From Roseomonas sp. HF4 (lineage in GTDB: Bacteria; Pseudomonadota; Alphaproteobacteria; Acetobacterales; Acetobacteraceae): a stretch of DNA of 64,000 nt. Made by a program: the position numbers and the translations under genes. Location: the NCBI RefSeq assembly GCF_005222755.1, contig NZ_STGD01000009.1, forward strand, positions 1 to 64,000, given 5' to 3'. Positions 18,416 through 26,888 of the stretch are shown here, in pieces (position 1 is the first letter of the stretch; every line of letters starts with the position of its first letter). The notes beneath the pieces were generated by a model. That model saw nothing but the letters and a program-made list of their open reading frames with translations, did not search any database and was not told the origin of the DNA.

Positions 18416-19900
18416 ATGCGCCGCATCGCCGCCTTCGTCGCCGTCGCCCTGCTTGCCGCGCCGGCCGGCGCTCAGACGCTTCGCATCGGCATCGGCTCCG
18501 ATCCCAACGTGCTGGATCCCGCCGCGAGCGGATCCTTCGTCGAGCGCGTGGTCTTCTCGGCGCTCTGCGACAAGCTCGTGGATGTCGGTCCGGACCTGGC
18601 CTTCCGCCCGGAACTCGCGACACGATGGGCGTGGGCGCCGGACGGGCTTTCGCTGACGCTGTCGCTGCGCGCCGGCGTGCGGTTCCACGACGGCACGCCG
18701 CTCGATGCGGAAGCGGTGCGCGCCAACCTCGAACGCTACCGCTCGGCCCCCGAATCGCGCCGGCGGGGCGAACTCCGCCCGATCCGCGCGATCGAGACGC
18801 CGGACCCCGCGACCGTGGTGATCCGCCTCTCCGCGCCCTATGCGCCGCTGCTCTCGGTGCTGGCCGACCGCGCGGGCATGATGATGTCGCCGACGGCGCT
18901 CGCACGGCTTGGGGAGCGCATCCGCGAGGAGCCGGTCTGCTCCGGTCCCTTCCGCCTGACCCGCCGCGTGGCCCAGGACCGGATCGAGATGGAGCGCTTC
19001 CCCGGCTACTGGAACGCGGCCGAGATCCACGCCGAGCGCCTGGTGTTCCAGCCCATCCCGGACGGCACGGTGCGGCTGCTGAACCTGCGCGCGGGGCAGC
19101 TCGACATCATCGAGCGGCTGTCGCCCTCGGATGTCGCCGAGGCGCGGCGCGACGCACGGCTGCAGGTGGTGGATTCGACCGCGCTCGCCTACCAGACGAT
19201 GGCCATCAACACCGCGACCGGCGCGCTGCGCGACCCGCGCGTGCGGCAGGCGCTGGAACTCAGCATCGACCGCGCCGTGATCAACCAGGTGGCGCTGGAA
19301 GGGCTGTTCGTGCCGAACAACCAGCCCGAGGCGCCGGGCACGCCCTACCACTTCGCCGACCTGCCCGCGCCGCCGCGCGACCCCGCCCGTGCCCGCGCCC
19401 TGCTGCGGGAGGCCGGGCACGACCGCTTCGCCTTCACGCTCAAGGTCACGAACAGCCCGGTGGAGGGCCAGGTCGCGCAGATCATCCAGGCCATGGCGGC
19501 CGAGGGCGGCTTCGACATCCGGCTCGAGACGCTGGAGAGCAGCACGCTGGTCGCCGCCACCCGGCGCGGGGACTACGACGCCGCCATCGTCATCTGGTCC
19601 GGCCGCCCCGACCCGGACGGCAACATCGCCATCTGGCTGGCGAGCGACGGCTTCCTGAACTGGGGAAAATACGCGAACCCCGAGGTCGACGCCGCGCTGG
19701 CCGCCGCGCGCGCCAGCACCGACCCCGCGGCGCGGCGCGCCCAGTACCGGCTGGCGGCGCAACGCTGGCTGGCCGACCGGCCGCATCTCATCCTCTACAA
19801 CCATCGCTGGTTCTGGGGCCTGCGGGCCGGGGTGGAGGGGTTCCAGCCGAACGCGGACGGGATCATCCGGTTTGCGGGGCTGAAGGTCGGAGGGAGGTGA
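18416..19900 (+). CDS. ABC transporter substrate-binding protein, family 5
   Basis: The 494-residue product begins with a signal peptide (RRIAAFVAVALLAAPAGAQ) and follows the DppA/OppA type: LRIGIGSDPNVLDPAASGSF, RPELATRWAWAPDGLSLTLS LRAGVRFHDGTPLDAEAV, then VRQALELSIDRAVINQVALE and YRLAAQRWLADRPHLILYNH. Such proteins capture peptides, nickel or opines in the periplasm for an ABC importer. No permease or ATPase genes adjoin it, so it is an orphan here. GGAAGGAG precedes the ATG at 18416. It is followed by a large inverted repeat. Confidence 0.92.
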   Translation: MRRIAAFVAVALLAAPAGAQTLRIGIGSDPNVLDPAASGSFVERVVFSALCDKLVDVGPDLAFRPELATRWAWAPDGLSLTLSLRAGVRFHDGTPLDAEAVRANLERYRSAPESRRRGELRPIRAIETPDPATVVIRLSAPYAPLLSVLADRAGMMMSPTALARLGERIREEPVCSGPFRLTRRVAQDRIEMERFPGYWNAAEIHAERLVFQPIPDGTVRLLNLRAGQLDIIERLSPSDVAEARRDARLQVVDSTALAYQTMAINTATGALRDPRVRQALELSIDRAVINQVALEGLFVPNNQPEAPGTPYHFADLPAPPRDPARARALLREAGHDRFAFTLKVTNSPVEGQVAQIIQAMAAEGGFDIRLETLESSTLVAATRRGDYDAAIVIWSGRPDPDGNIAIWLASDGFLNWGKYANPEVDAALAAARASTDPAARRAQYRLAAQRWLADRPHLILYNHRWFWGLRAGVEGFQPNADGIIRFAGLKVGGR

Positions 19901-19904
19901 ACTC

Positions 19905-20030
19905 CCCCCGATCCCCCCTCCTTCTCTGAGACTCGGGCACTGGCCCACTGGCCGGTTCCCAAAGGCCAAAGAAAAGAAGGGAGGGGGAGCGGGGGAGGTT
20001 CTCCTTCCCCGCCCTTTTCTTTCGGACCCC
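19905..20030. repeat. Large imperfect inverted repeat between SBP and proA
   Basis: The arm at 19910 to 19935 (C-rich, ending CTCCTTCT) pairs with the arm at 19975 to 20000 (AGAAGGGAGGGGG and on) at roughly 21 of 26 positions, with an inner GGCC-rich segment. It begins 10 bases after the SBP stop and is followed by CCCTTTTCTTT. A similar pyrimidine/purine block recurs after rlmH at about 25005 to 25190. It may act as terminator or be a dispersed intergenic repeat. Confidence 0.5.
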
Positions 20031-20050
20031 CGCGGCATTAAGTCTGCGGC

Positions 20051-21316
20051 ATGAACGCCATCGCCCAGGACGCCGCCCGGCTTCTCGAAACCGCCGCTGA
20101 GGCCGCCCGTGCGGCCGCCGGCACCGTCGCGCGCGCCCCGACCCCGGTGAAGAACGCTGCCCTGATCGCCGCCGCCGCCGCGCTGCGCGTCCGGTCGGAT
20201 GCGCTGCTCGCCGCCAATGCCGCCGACCTCGACGCCGCCACCGGCCTGACCCCGGCCTACCGCGACCGCCTGACGCTGACCCCCGCGCGCATCGACGCGA
20301 TGGCGCAGGGCCTCGAGGATGTCGCCGCGCTGCCCGATCCGGTCGGCCGCGTGCTGGCGGAATGGACGCGGCCGAACGGGCTCGTCATCCGCCGCATCGC
20401 GCAGCCGCTCGGCGTCATCGGCATGATCTTCGAGAGCCGCCCGAACGTGACGGCCGATGCCGCCGCGCTCTGCCTCAAGTCCGGCAACGCGGTGATCCTG
20501 CGCGGCGGCTCCGAGAGCACGCGCAGCGCCGCCGCGATCCATGCCTGCCTGGCCGAGGGCCTGCGCGCCGCCGGCCTGCCGGAGGCCGCGGTGCAGGTCG
20601 CGGCCACCCCCGACCGCGCCTATGTCGGCGCCATGCTGCGCGCCTCTGGCCTGATCGACCTGATCGTGCCGCGCGGCGGCAAGGGGCTGGTCACGCGCGT
20701 GCTGGAGGACGCCCGCGTGCCCGTCCTCGCCCATGCCGAGGGCCTCTGCCACACCTATGTCCACGCCGCCGCCGACCCGGCCATGGCGCGGTCCATCGTG
20801 GCGAATGCCAAGATGCGCCGCACCGGCATCTGCGGCGCGACCGAGACGCTGCTCGTCGACGCCGCCATCGCGCCGGACCTGCTGCCGCTGCTGGTCGCGG
20901 ACCTGCGCGCGCTCGGCTGCGGGTTCCGCGCCGACCCGCGCGCGCGCGCCATCGTGGCGGACCTTCCGGCCGCTTCCGAGGCCGACTTCGCCACCGAATG
21001 GCTCGACGCCGTCCTCTCGGTGAAGGTGGTGAACGGGCTCGAGGACGCGCTCGCGCATATCCGCCGCTACGGGTCGGAGCATACCGAGGCGATCATCACG
21101 CAGGACGAGGCCGCGGCGCGCGCCTTCCTCGACGGCCTCGATTCCGCAGTCGGCATGTGGAATGCCTCGACGCAGTTCTGCGACGGGGGCGAGTTCGGCT
21201 TCGGCGCCGAGATCGGCATCGCGACCGGCCGGCTGCATGCGCGCGGGCCGGTTGGGCTCGAGCAGCTCTGCACCTATCGCTATAAGGTGCTCGGCACCGG
21301 GCAGACGCGGCCGTGA
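20051..21316 (+). CDS. proA: Gamma-glutamyl phosphate reductase
   Basis: ProA reduces glutamyl phosphate to glutamate semialdehyde in proline synthesis, downstream of ProB. The 421-residue protein shows IRRIAQPLGVIGMIFESRPN, NAVILRGGSESTRSAAAIHA, LIDLIVPRGGKGLV and the catalytic cysteine in RRTGICGATETLL, ending HARGPVGLEQLCTYRYKV. The length is normal. Its stop overlaps the start of the next gene by four bases (GTGA), so the following exported protein is coupled to it. Confidence 0.97.
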   Translation: MNAIAQDAARLLETAAEAARAAAGTVARAPTPVKNAALIAAAAALRVRSDALLAANAADLDAATGLTPAYRDRLTLTPARIDAMAQGLEDVAALPDPVGRVLAEWTRPNGLVIRRIAQPLGVIGMIFESRPNVTADAAALCLKSGNAVILRGGSESTRSAAAIHACLAEGLRAAGLPEAAVQVAATPDRAYVGAMLRASGLIDLIVPRGGKGLVTRVLEDARVPVLAHAEGLCHTYVHAAADPAMARSIVANAKMRRTGICGATETLLVDAAIAPDLLPLLVADLRALGCGFRADPRARAIVADLPAASEADFATEWLDAVLSVKVVNGLEDALAHIRRYGSEHTEAIITQDEAAARAFLDGLDSAVGMWNASTQFCDGGEFGFGAEIGIATGRLHARGPVGLEQLCTYRYKVLGTGQTRP

Positions 21317-22068
21317 GGCGCGCGGCGCTGGCGCTCTCGGGGTTGCTGGCGGCGGGGCCCGCCGCTGCCGCCTGCCCGGACGTGCCGGCCGTCGCGCGCT
21401 TCGCCATGGCGGTGCTGGAGCGCCGGGTGCCGCCGCCCTTCCCGGACCTGACCGAGGCCGATGCCCGCTGCGCGCAGGACCGCCTGGTCGCGACGCTCGC
21501 GCAGCCCTGGGGCGACGTGGTCGGCCATGCGCTGGCCGCCGAGGCGATGCCGCCGATGCAGGGCGCGCTGGTCTTCGCGACGCTGCGCGCCCGGACGGGC
21601 GCCGTCATCGAGGCCGGCTACGCCGCCCGGCCGGCGGTGGCGCCGGGCCTGCTGCTCCGCATGGGTGAGGACAGGCGGATCGCGGCGGCGCATCCCTACC
21701 TCGCGCTGCTCGACCTCGCGCTGGTGCCGGCGCCGGGCAGGGCGGCGCGCATCGCAGGCAATCTCGGGCTCAGGCTCGGCGTGGTCGGGCCGGAGACGGC
21801 GGTCGCGGACCCCGCGGCGCTCGCCGCCGAGGCGGTTCTGCAATCGGATGGCAGCGTGCTCGCGAGCCTGCCGGCGCTCGGCCTCGCGGCGCCGCCGGCG
21901 ACGCTGGTGGCCGAACTCGGCCGTGACCTCGCGGCGGCCGGCCGGCCGCTCCGGCCGGGCGAGCATGTCGCGCTGCTGGCCGCGCCTGTCCCGGTGCCGC
22001 CGCGCGCGGGGGAGACCTGGCGCCTCTCGGTCCCGGGGCTCGGCGCGGTCGGCGTCACCTTCCGCTGA
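21313..22068 (+). CDS. Exported hydratase-like paralogue lacking metal ligands
   Basis: The 251-residue product has a signal peptide (RRAALALSGLLAAGPAAA) and is a divergent relative of the next gene: both contain a CAQDRLVA motif near residue 55 and share the layout of 2-keto-4-pentenoate hydratases. Where the next protein has the acidic pair of the metal site (IIESDF) and a third acidic residue (YIELPD), this one has GLLLRMGED-type sequence and ALLDLA, so the metal-binding glutamates appear lost. It may be a periplasmic pseudoenzyme or binding protein. It is coupled to proA by GTGA. Confidence 0.6.
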   Translation: MRRAALALSGLLAAGPAAAACPDVPAVARFAMAVLERRVPPPFPDLTEADARCAQDRLVATLAQPWGDVVGHALAAEAMPPMQGALVFATLRARTGAVIEAGYAARPAVAPGLLLRMGEDRRIAAAHPYLALLDLALVPAPGRAARIAGNLGLRLGVVGPETAVADPAALAAEAVLQSDGSVLASLPALGLAAPPATLVAELGRDLAAAGRPLRPGEHVALLAAPVPVPPRAGETWRLSVPGLGAVGVTFR

Positions 22069-22200
22069 GCGACCGTTCGCGACGGCCGGCGCCGGGCGCC
22101 AGGCTGCGCCCGCAGGCGCGGTCGCGAACGATCCCCGAGAACCGCTTTCCCGCTCCGGGGCGGTGCCGGTAGCATCGCCACCCACGCGGAGGAACGACCC

Positions 22201-23052
22201 ATGCGCAGGATGCTGCTTGCCGCCCTGGCGGCGCTGCCCCTCACGGCGGAGGCCGCCTGCCCGGACGAGGCCGCGGTCCGCGCCCTGGCCGAGAACCTGC
22301 TCGAGAACCGGCCGAGCCCGGCACTAACGAGCATGGCCACCCTGGCCGACGGGCTCTGCGCGCAGGACCGGCTGGTCGCGATGCTCGTGCCGCACTGGGG
22401 GCCGCCGGTCGGCTACAAGGTCGGGCTGACCAGCGCGCCGGTGCAGGCCCGCTTCGGGGTGAACCAGCCGCTGCGCGGGGTGCTGCTGCGCAGCAGCGTC
22501 AGCCTTGCCGACGGCGCCGAGGTGCCGGCGCGCTTCGGCGCGGTGCCGATCATCGAGAGCGACTTCCTGGTGCGCGTGCGCGACGCCGGCATCAACCAGG
22601 CGGGGCGGGACCATGTCGCGATCCTGCGCCACCTCGACGCCGTCATGCCCTACATCGAATTGCCGGACCTCGTTCTCTCCGGCGGCTTCGACGGGCCGAA
22701 CCTGCTGGCGATCAACGTCGGCGCACGGCTCGGCGTGGTTGGTATGCCGGTTCCGGTCGAGGCAACGCAGGCCTTCGCCGACCGGCTGGCGAACATGACG
22801 GTGACGATGGTGGACGACCGCGGGCAGGAACGCGCGCGCGCGCCCGGCACCGCGGCGCTCGGCCACCCGCTGAATGTCGTGGCCTTCCTCATCGAGGATC
22901 TTGCGCGCGCCGGACGGCGGCTGGAGGCGGGGCAGGTGATCTCGGTCGCCGGCTATTCGCCGACGCTGCCGCTCGAGCCCGGGCGCACCTACACGGTGCG
23001 CTACGAGGGGCTCGCGGCGCAGCCGGTCAGCGTGAGCGTCCGCACGCGGTGA
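22201..23052 (+). CDS. Exported 2-keto-4-pentenoate hydratase-like protein
   Basis: The 283-residue product has a signal peptide (LLAALAALPLTAEA before ACPDE) and then the MhpD/fumarylacetoacetase-like fold: VGYKVGLTSAPVQARFGVNQ, GAVPIIESDFLVRV holding the acidic metal pair, VMPYIELPDLVLSG with the third acidic ligand, and GHPLNVVAFLIEDL near the end. Cytoplasmic relatives hydrate 2-hydroxypentadienoate in aromatic breakdown; an exported form has an unknown substrate. The gene starts after a 132-base gap with GCGGAGGAAC before ATG and overlaps nadD by GTGA. Confidence 0.75.
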   Translation: MRRMLLAALAALPLTAEAACPDEAAVRALAENLLENRPSPALTSMATLADGLCAQDRLVAMLVPHWGPPVGYKVGLTSAPVQARFGVNQPLRGVLLRSSVSLADGAEVPARFGAVPIIESDFLVRVRDAGINQAGRDHVAILRHLDAVMPYIELPDLVLSGGFDGPNLLAINVGARLGVVGMPVPVEATQAFADRLANMTVTMVDDRGQERARAPGTAALGHPLNVVAFLIEDLARAGRRLEAGQVISVAGYSPTLPLEPGRTYTVRYEGLAAQPVSVSVRTR

Positions 23053-23675
23053 CGCCGGGGCGCTTCGGCGACCGGCGGAGGGTGCGGGTCGGGTTGCTCG
23101 GCGGGTCGTTCAACCCGGCGCATGCGGGGCACCTGCATGTCGCGCGCATGGCGCGGCGGGCGCTCGGGCTCGACCAGGTCTGGCTGATGGTCTCGCCCGG
23201 CAATCCGCTCAAGCCGGCACGCGGCATGGCGCCGCTGGCGGAACGGCTGGCGTCGGCCCGACGGATCGCGGACGGGCGGCGCGTCATCGCGACCGACATC
23301 GAGCGCGCGCTCGGCACGCGCTACACGGCCGATACGCTGCGGCTGCTGCACGGGCGCTTTCCCCGCGTGCGCTTCACGCTCGTGATCGGCGCAGACAACC
23401 TCGTGCAGCTGCCGCGGTGGCAGGACTGGCGGCGGATCGCGCGGGGGACGGCGCTCGCGGTCCTGCCGCGGCCGGGTTGGACGCGCCGGGCGCTGGCCGG
23501 GCAGGCGGCGTGCGTGTTGCGTCCCCATCGGCGCGCGCCGGGGGCGCTCCTCGAGGAAGGATTTGCGCCGCACGCGCCTTGGTGCTTGGTTCCGGCGCGG
23601 GAGCACGCCGCATCCGCCACCGCCATCAGAAGGGCGCGGGCGGAGGACGACACGGGCGAGAGGAGGGGGCCATAG
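23049..23675 (+). CDS. nadD: Nicotinate-nucleotide adenylyltransferase
   Basis: NadD joins nicotinate mononucleotide and ATP in NAD synthesis. The 208-residue protein shows the nucleotidyltransferase signature GLLGGSFNPAHAGHLHVARM, then WLMVSPGNPLKP, TRYTADTLRLLHGRFP, FTLVIGADNLVQLPRW and the C-terminal SATAIRRARA (usual form SSTxIR). It starts with GTG overlapping the stop of the hydratase-like gene (GTGA) and ends in TAG that overlaps the presumed ATA start of rsfS. Confidence 0.93.
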   Translation: MTPGRFGDRRRVRVGLLGGSFNPAHAGHLHVARMARRALGLDQVWLMVSPGNPLKPARGMAPLAERLASARRIADGRRVIATDIERALGTRYTADTLRLLHGRFPRVRFTLVIGADNLVQLPRWQDWRRIARGTALAVLPRPGWTRRALAGQAACVLRPHRRAPGALLEEGFAPHAPWCLVPAREHAASATAIRRARAEDDTGERRGP

Positions 23676-24553
23676 CCCGCACGCCGAAGACCACCGAGAC
23701 GAAACCCGCCGCGACGAAGGCCGCGCCCGGGAAGCCGAAACGGGCTGCGCCGAAGGCGGCCGTGGCGGAGCCGCTGAAGGCGCCGGCCAGCAAGGCCGCG
23801 GCTGCCGGCGCGGCGAAGCCCGCGGCCAAGGCGCCGAAGGCCGCTGCGCGTCGGGGCGCGACCGCCAGGCCCGCGGCACCGGCAAAGCCCAGGGCCGCAG
23901 CCGCGCCGAAGGCGCCTGCGCCGGCCAAGGCTGCGGCGAAGGCCGGGACCAAGGCGCCGGCGAAGGCCAAGGCCCCGGCCACAGTGAAGTCCTCGGCCCC
24001 CAAGGCCCGCGCGGTGCCCAAGGCGGCTGTGCCGTCGGGTGCCAAGGCGCCTGCCAAGGCGCCTGCGAAGGCCGCGTCTCCGCCGAAGGCCAAGGCGCCG
24101 CCGAAGGCCAAGGCTGCGCACAGGGCGAAGGCGGCGGCCGCCAAGGCCCCCGCCGCGCCGCGCCCCGCGCGCGGCCGCAAGCGGGAAAAGCTCTCGCCCG
24201 ACCGCCTGTCCCAGCTCGTCGCCGCGGCGATGGCCTCGCTCGAGGACGACAAGGCCGAGAACATCGTGCTGCTGGATGTCACGGGCCGCGCCGACTACGC
24301 CGACCGCCTGATCATCGCGACCGGCCTGGTGGAGCGGCAGCTCCAGGCCATGGCGACGCATCTCGACGAGGCGCTCGGCAAGGCGGGGCTGCAGTTGCGG
24401 CGCGATTCGATCCAGGCCTCGCCGGACTGGGTGCTGATCGACGCCGGCGACCTCGTGATCCACTTGTTCCGGCCCGAGGCGCGCGAGCTGTATCGCATCG
24501 AGCGCATGTGGGGCCCGGACAGCCCGGGGGCCTCCGACGCCGCGCCCGGTTAG
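23672..24553 (+). CDS. rsfS: Ribosomal silencing factor RsfS with a 170-residue Lys/Ala/Pro tail
   Basis: Residues about 180 to 285 are a normal RsfS/DUF143 domain: [60 protein letters not shown] and YRIERMW. RsfS binds L14 and blocks subunit joining in starvation. Ahead of it is an unusual low-complexity segment rich in Lys, Ala and Pro, resembling histone H1 tails. There is no ATG, GTG or TTG between the end of nadD and the tail. I place the start at ATA (23672), seven bases after GGAGGGGG, overlapping the nadD stop as ATAG; starts inside nadD in this frame are the alternative. Confidence 0.85.
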   Translation: MARTPKTTETKPAATKAAPGKPKRAAPKAAVAEPLKAPASKAAAAGAAKPAAKAPKAAARRGATARPAAPAKPRAAAAPKAPAPAKAAAKAGTKAPAKAKAPATVKSSAPKARAVPKAAVPSGAKAPAKAPAKAASPPKAKAPPKAKAAHRAKAAAAKAPAAPRPARGRKREKLSPDRLSQLVAAAMASLEDDKAENIVLLDVTGRADYADRLIIATGLVERQLQAMATHLDEALGKAGLQLRRDSIQASPDWVLIDAGDLVIHLFRPEARELYRIERMWGPDSPGASDAAPG

Positions 24554-25004
24554 GATCCTTGCGGTCGGGCGGATGAAGACGGGGCCTGAGGCGGCGCTCT
24601 ACGCGCACTACGCCGCGCGCCTGCGCCCGCCGCCCGAGGTGACCGAGGTGCCCGAGGCGCGCGGCTCGGCCGCGGAGATCCGCCGGCGGGAAGGCGCCGG
24701 CCTGCTGGCCGCATTGCCGCCCGACGCGCTGGCGGTGGCGCTCGACCTCGGCGGCGAGGCGCCGGACAGCGAAGGCTTCGCGGGCCTGCTCGCGCGCTGG
24801 GAGGCGTCCGGGCGCACGCCCTGCTTCCTGATCGGCGGCGCCGAGGGTCTCGACCCGGCGGTGACCGCCCGAGCCGGGCACCGCATGGCCCTGGGCCCCA
24901 TGACCTGGCCGCATTTCCTGGTGCGCGGGATGCTGGCCGAGCAACTCTACCGGGCGCAGGCGATCCGGCAGAACCATCCGTATCATCGCGCCTGGCGACC
25001 TTGA
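24549..25004 (+). CDS. rlmH: 23S rRNA pseudouridine-1915 N3-methyltransferase
   Basis: RlmH is a SPOUT methyltransferase acting on helix 69 of 23S rRNA. The frame shows [31 protein letters not shown] (the SAM-binding GG loop), [20 protein letters not shown] and the C-terminal NHPYHRAW. The first ATG (24573) would delete the conserved first strand RILAVGR. No ATG, GTG or TTG lies upstream in frame. The codon aligned with the usual Met is GTT at 24549, overlapping the rsfS stop; ATC at 24555 is another near-cognate choice. I use 24549 on homology. Confidence 0.88.
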   Translation, partial: VRILAVGRMKTGPEAALYAHYAARLRPPPEVTEVPEARGSAAEIRRREGAGLLAALPPDALAVALDLGGEAPDSEGFAGLLARWEASGRTPCFLIGGAEGLDPAVTARAGHRMALGPMTWPHFLVRGMLAEQLYRAQAIRQNHPYHRAWRP

Positions 25005-25245
25005 GGCGGAGGGGGAGAGGGGAACTTCTCCTCCCCGGCCCCCCCAACCTTCTTTGGCACCCGGCGCCCGACCTGCGGGGACGGGTGCCAGGTGCCGAAG
25101 AAGGAAGGCTTGGGGTCCCGCGGCGTTGCGTCGCAACGGTCGTGGGGTCCCGAATCGGCGGAGCTTCTCCTCCCCACGATCTTCCCGCGCAACGCATGGA
25201 CCGCCGCACTGGACGCGCCGCCCCCCGCGCGGCGACACTCCCGCC
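25005..25245. repeat. Intergenic region with inverted repeats after rlmH
   Basis: Two features stand out. GGGGGAGAGGGGAACTTCTC followed by CTCCCC forms a hairpin just after the rlmH stop. A second inverted repeat pairs CCTTCTTTGGCACCC (25050 region) with GGGTGCCAGGTGCCGAAGAA about 30 bases on. The block TTCTCCTCCCC recurs at 25025 and 25165 and resembles the end of the repeat before proA. No gene is seen. Confidence 0.45.
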
Positions 25246-25923
25246 ATGATCCTGTTGGTCCTCGCCGCCCTCCTCTGGGTCTTCGTCCATGTCGGTGTCT
25301 CGGGCACGGCGCTGCGCGGGGCCGTCGTGGCGCGGCTGGGCGAGACCGGGTTCACCATCGCCTTCTCGGTCGCTTCGGTCGCCGCCATCGCGCTGCTGGT
25401 GCAGGCCTGGCAGGGCGCGGAGACCACGCCGCTGTGGTTCGCACCCGCCTGGCTGCGCTGGGTCCTGGCCGTGCTGATGCTGCCGGCCTTCGTGCTGTTC
25501 GCCTGCTCGCTGATCGGCAACCCGACCGCGATGGGGGGCGCGCGGCTGATCGCGGCCGGGCCGCGCGGCATCCAGCGCGTCACGCGCCACCCCATGCTCT
25601 GGTCCTTCGCGATCTGGGCGGCGGTTCACGTCGTCGGCAATGGCGACAGCGCGGCGATCGTGTTCTTCGGCGCCTTTCTCGTCACCGCGCTGGCCGGCAT
25701 GCCCTCGATCGACGCCAAGATGGCCAGGCGGCATGGGGATGGTTGGGCGGGCTTCGCGGCCGCCTCGTCCATCCTGCCCTTCGGCGCGATCCTGGCCGGG
25801 CGGAACCGGCTTGACCTGCGGGAGATCGGCTGGATCGCGCCCCTGGCCGGGCTCGTGCTCTGGGCCGGGTTCCTGCACGCGCACCGCCATGTCTTCGGCG
25901 TGCCGGCGCTGATCCTCGGCTGA
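25246..25923 (+). CDS. NnrU family membrane protein
   Basis: The 225-residue product has six or so transmembrane helices and the NnrU signature in the middle: NPTAMGGARLIAAGPRGIQR followed by VTRHPMLWSFAIWAAVHVVG. NnrU-type proteins are linked with nitrite/nitric oxide metabolism in some denitrifiers, and with carotenoid isomerisation in distant relatives; no denitrification genes are nearby, so the role is open. I chose ATG 25246 because it starts the first helix directly; the frame is open upstream. Confidence 0.85.
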   Translation: MILLVLAALLWVFVHVGVSGTALRGAVVARLGETGFTIAFSVASVAAIALLVQAWQGAETTPLWFAPAWLRWVLAVLMLPAFVLFACSLIGNPTAMGGARLIAAGPRGIQRVTRHPMLWSFAIWAAVHVVGNGDSAAIVFFGAFLVTALAGMPSIDAKMARRHGDGWAGFAAASSILPFGAILAGRNRLDLREIGWIAPLAGLVLWAGFLHAHRHVFGVPALILG

Positions 25924-25994
25924 ACGCCCGCCTGCCTTGAACCTGCCGCAGGGCGTGGCTACCTGCCCGCCCGCCAGGGGATCGGGGGATCATC

Positions 25995-26861
25995 GTGCCG
26001 GAGACGCTGCTGCCTGAGGACATGACGGGCACACTGCGTGCCCGCTGCGCCCGCTTCGTCGCCGCCGCGCCGTTCCAGCGCGCGGTGATCGCGCTGATCC
26101 TGGTGAACGCCGTGACGCTCGGGCTCGAGACCTCGGGCAGCGTCATGGCGGCGTGGGGCGGCCTTCTGACCGCGCTCGACACCGCGCTGCTCTGGGCCTT
26201 CACGGCTGAGCTCGCGCTGCGGATCTACGCCTTCCGCGGCCGCTTCTTCCGCGACCCCTGGGGCATCTTCGACCTCATCGTGGTCGGCATCGCCTGGATG
26301 CCGGCGACCGGGCCGCTCGCGGTGCTGCGCGCGCTCCGGGTGCTGCGCGTGCTGCGCATGGTCAGCGTCATCCCGTCGCTGCGGCACGTGGTGGAGGCGA
26401 TGCTGCACGCGCTGCCCGGCATGGGCTCGATCGTGCTGCTGATGGCGCTGATCTTCTACGTCTTCGCCGTGATGGCGACGAAGCTCTACGGCGACCTCTT
26501 GCCCGACCGCTTCGGCACGCTTGGATCGAGCCTCTACACGCTGTTCCAGATGATGACGCTGGAGAGCTGGTCCGAGGCGAATGTCCGCCCGATCCTGGAA
26601 CACCAGCCGCTCGCCTGGATGTTCTTCGTGCCCTTCATCCTGCTGGCCACCTTCGTCGTGCTGAACCTGTTCATCGGCGTGATCGTGGACAGCATCCAGA
26701 CGCTCCGCGCGGAACGCGAGAGCGCCGATGCGAAGGCGGCGCGGGAGGCCGGCGAGGCCGCGACCGCCGCCGCCCACGCGGACCAGGAGGCGGTGCTGCG
26801 GGAGATCCGGGCGCTGCGCGCCGACCTCGCGGCCTTGCGGGCGGAGCGGGCCGGGGGGTAA
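25995..26861 (+). CDS. BacNav/NaChBac-type voltage-gated sodium channel
   Basis: The 288-residue product is one six-helix channel subunit. S4 carries regularly spaced arginines (LRALRVLRVLRMVSVIPSLR), S1 to S3 precede it (residues 25 to 105), and the pore loop has FQMMTLESWSEANVR, where TLESWS is the sodium-selective filter of bacterial Nav channels. S6 (FVVLNLFIGVIVDSIQTLRA) runs into an Ala/Glu coiled coil that ends the protein and would hold the tetramer. It is in the inner membrane. The start is GTG at 25995 preceded by a GGGGGA; ATG nine codons on is possible. It lies 27 bases before gpmI. Confidence 0.92.
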   Translation: MPETLLPEDMTGTLRARCARFVAAAPFQRAVIALILVNAVTLGLETSGSVMAAWGGLLTALDTALLWAFTAELALRIYAFRGRFFRDPWGIFDLIVVGIAWMPATGPLAVLRALRVLRVLRMVSVIPSLRHVVEAMLHALPGMGSIVLLMALIFYVFAVMATKLYGDLLPDRFGTLGSSLYTLFQMMTLESWSEANVRPILEHQPLAWMFFVPFILLATFVVLNLFIGVIVDSIQTLRAERESADAKAAREAGEAATAAAHADQEAVLREIRALRADLAALRAERAGG

Positions 26862-26888
26862 GCCGCCCCCGAACATGAGGAAGCCGCC

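Noticed and set aside
18071-21238. Minus-strand frame of over 1000 codons opposite the Bug, SBP and proA genes
   Set aside because: It is Arg/Gly/His/Ala rich without any domain and lies opposite three well-supported genes; it is a third-position GC shadow. The same holds for the long antisense frames at 25959-29063, 29848-32364 and 49222-52854.
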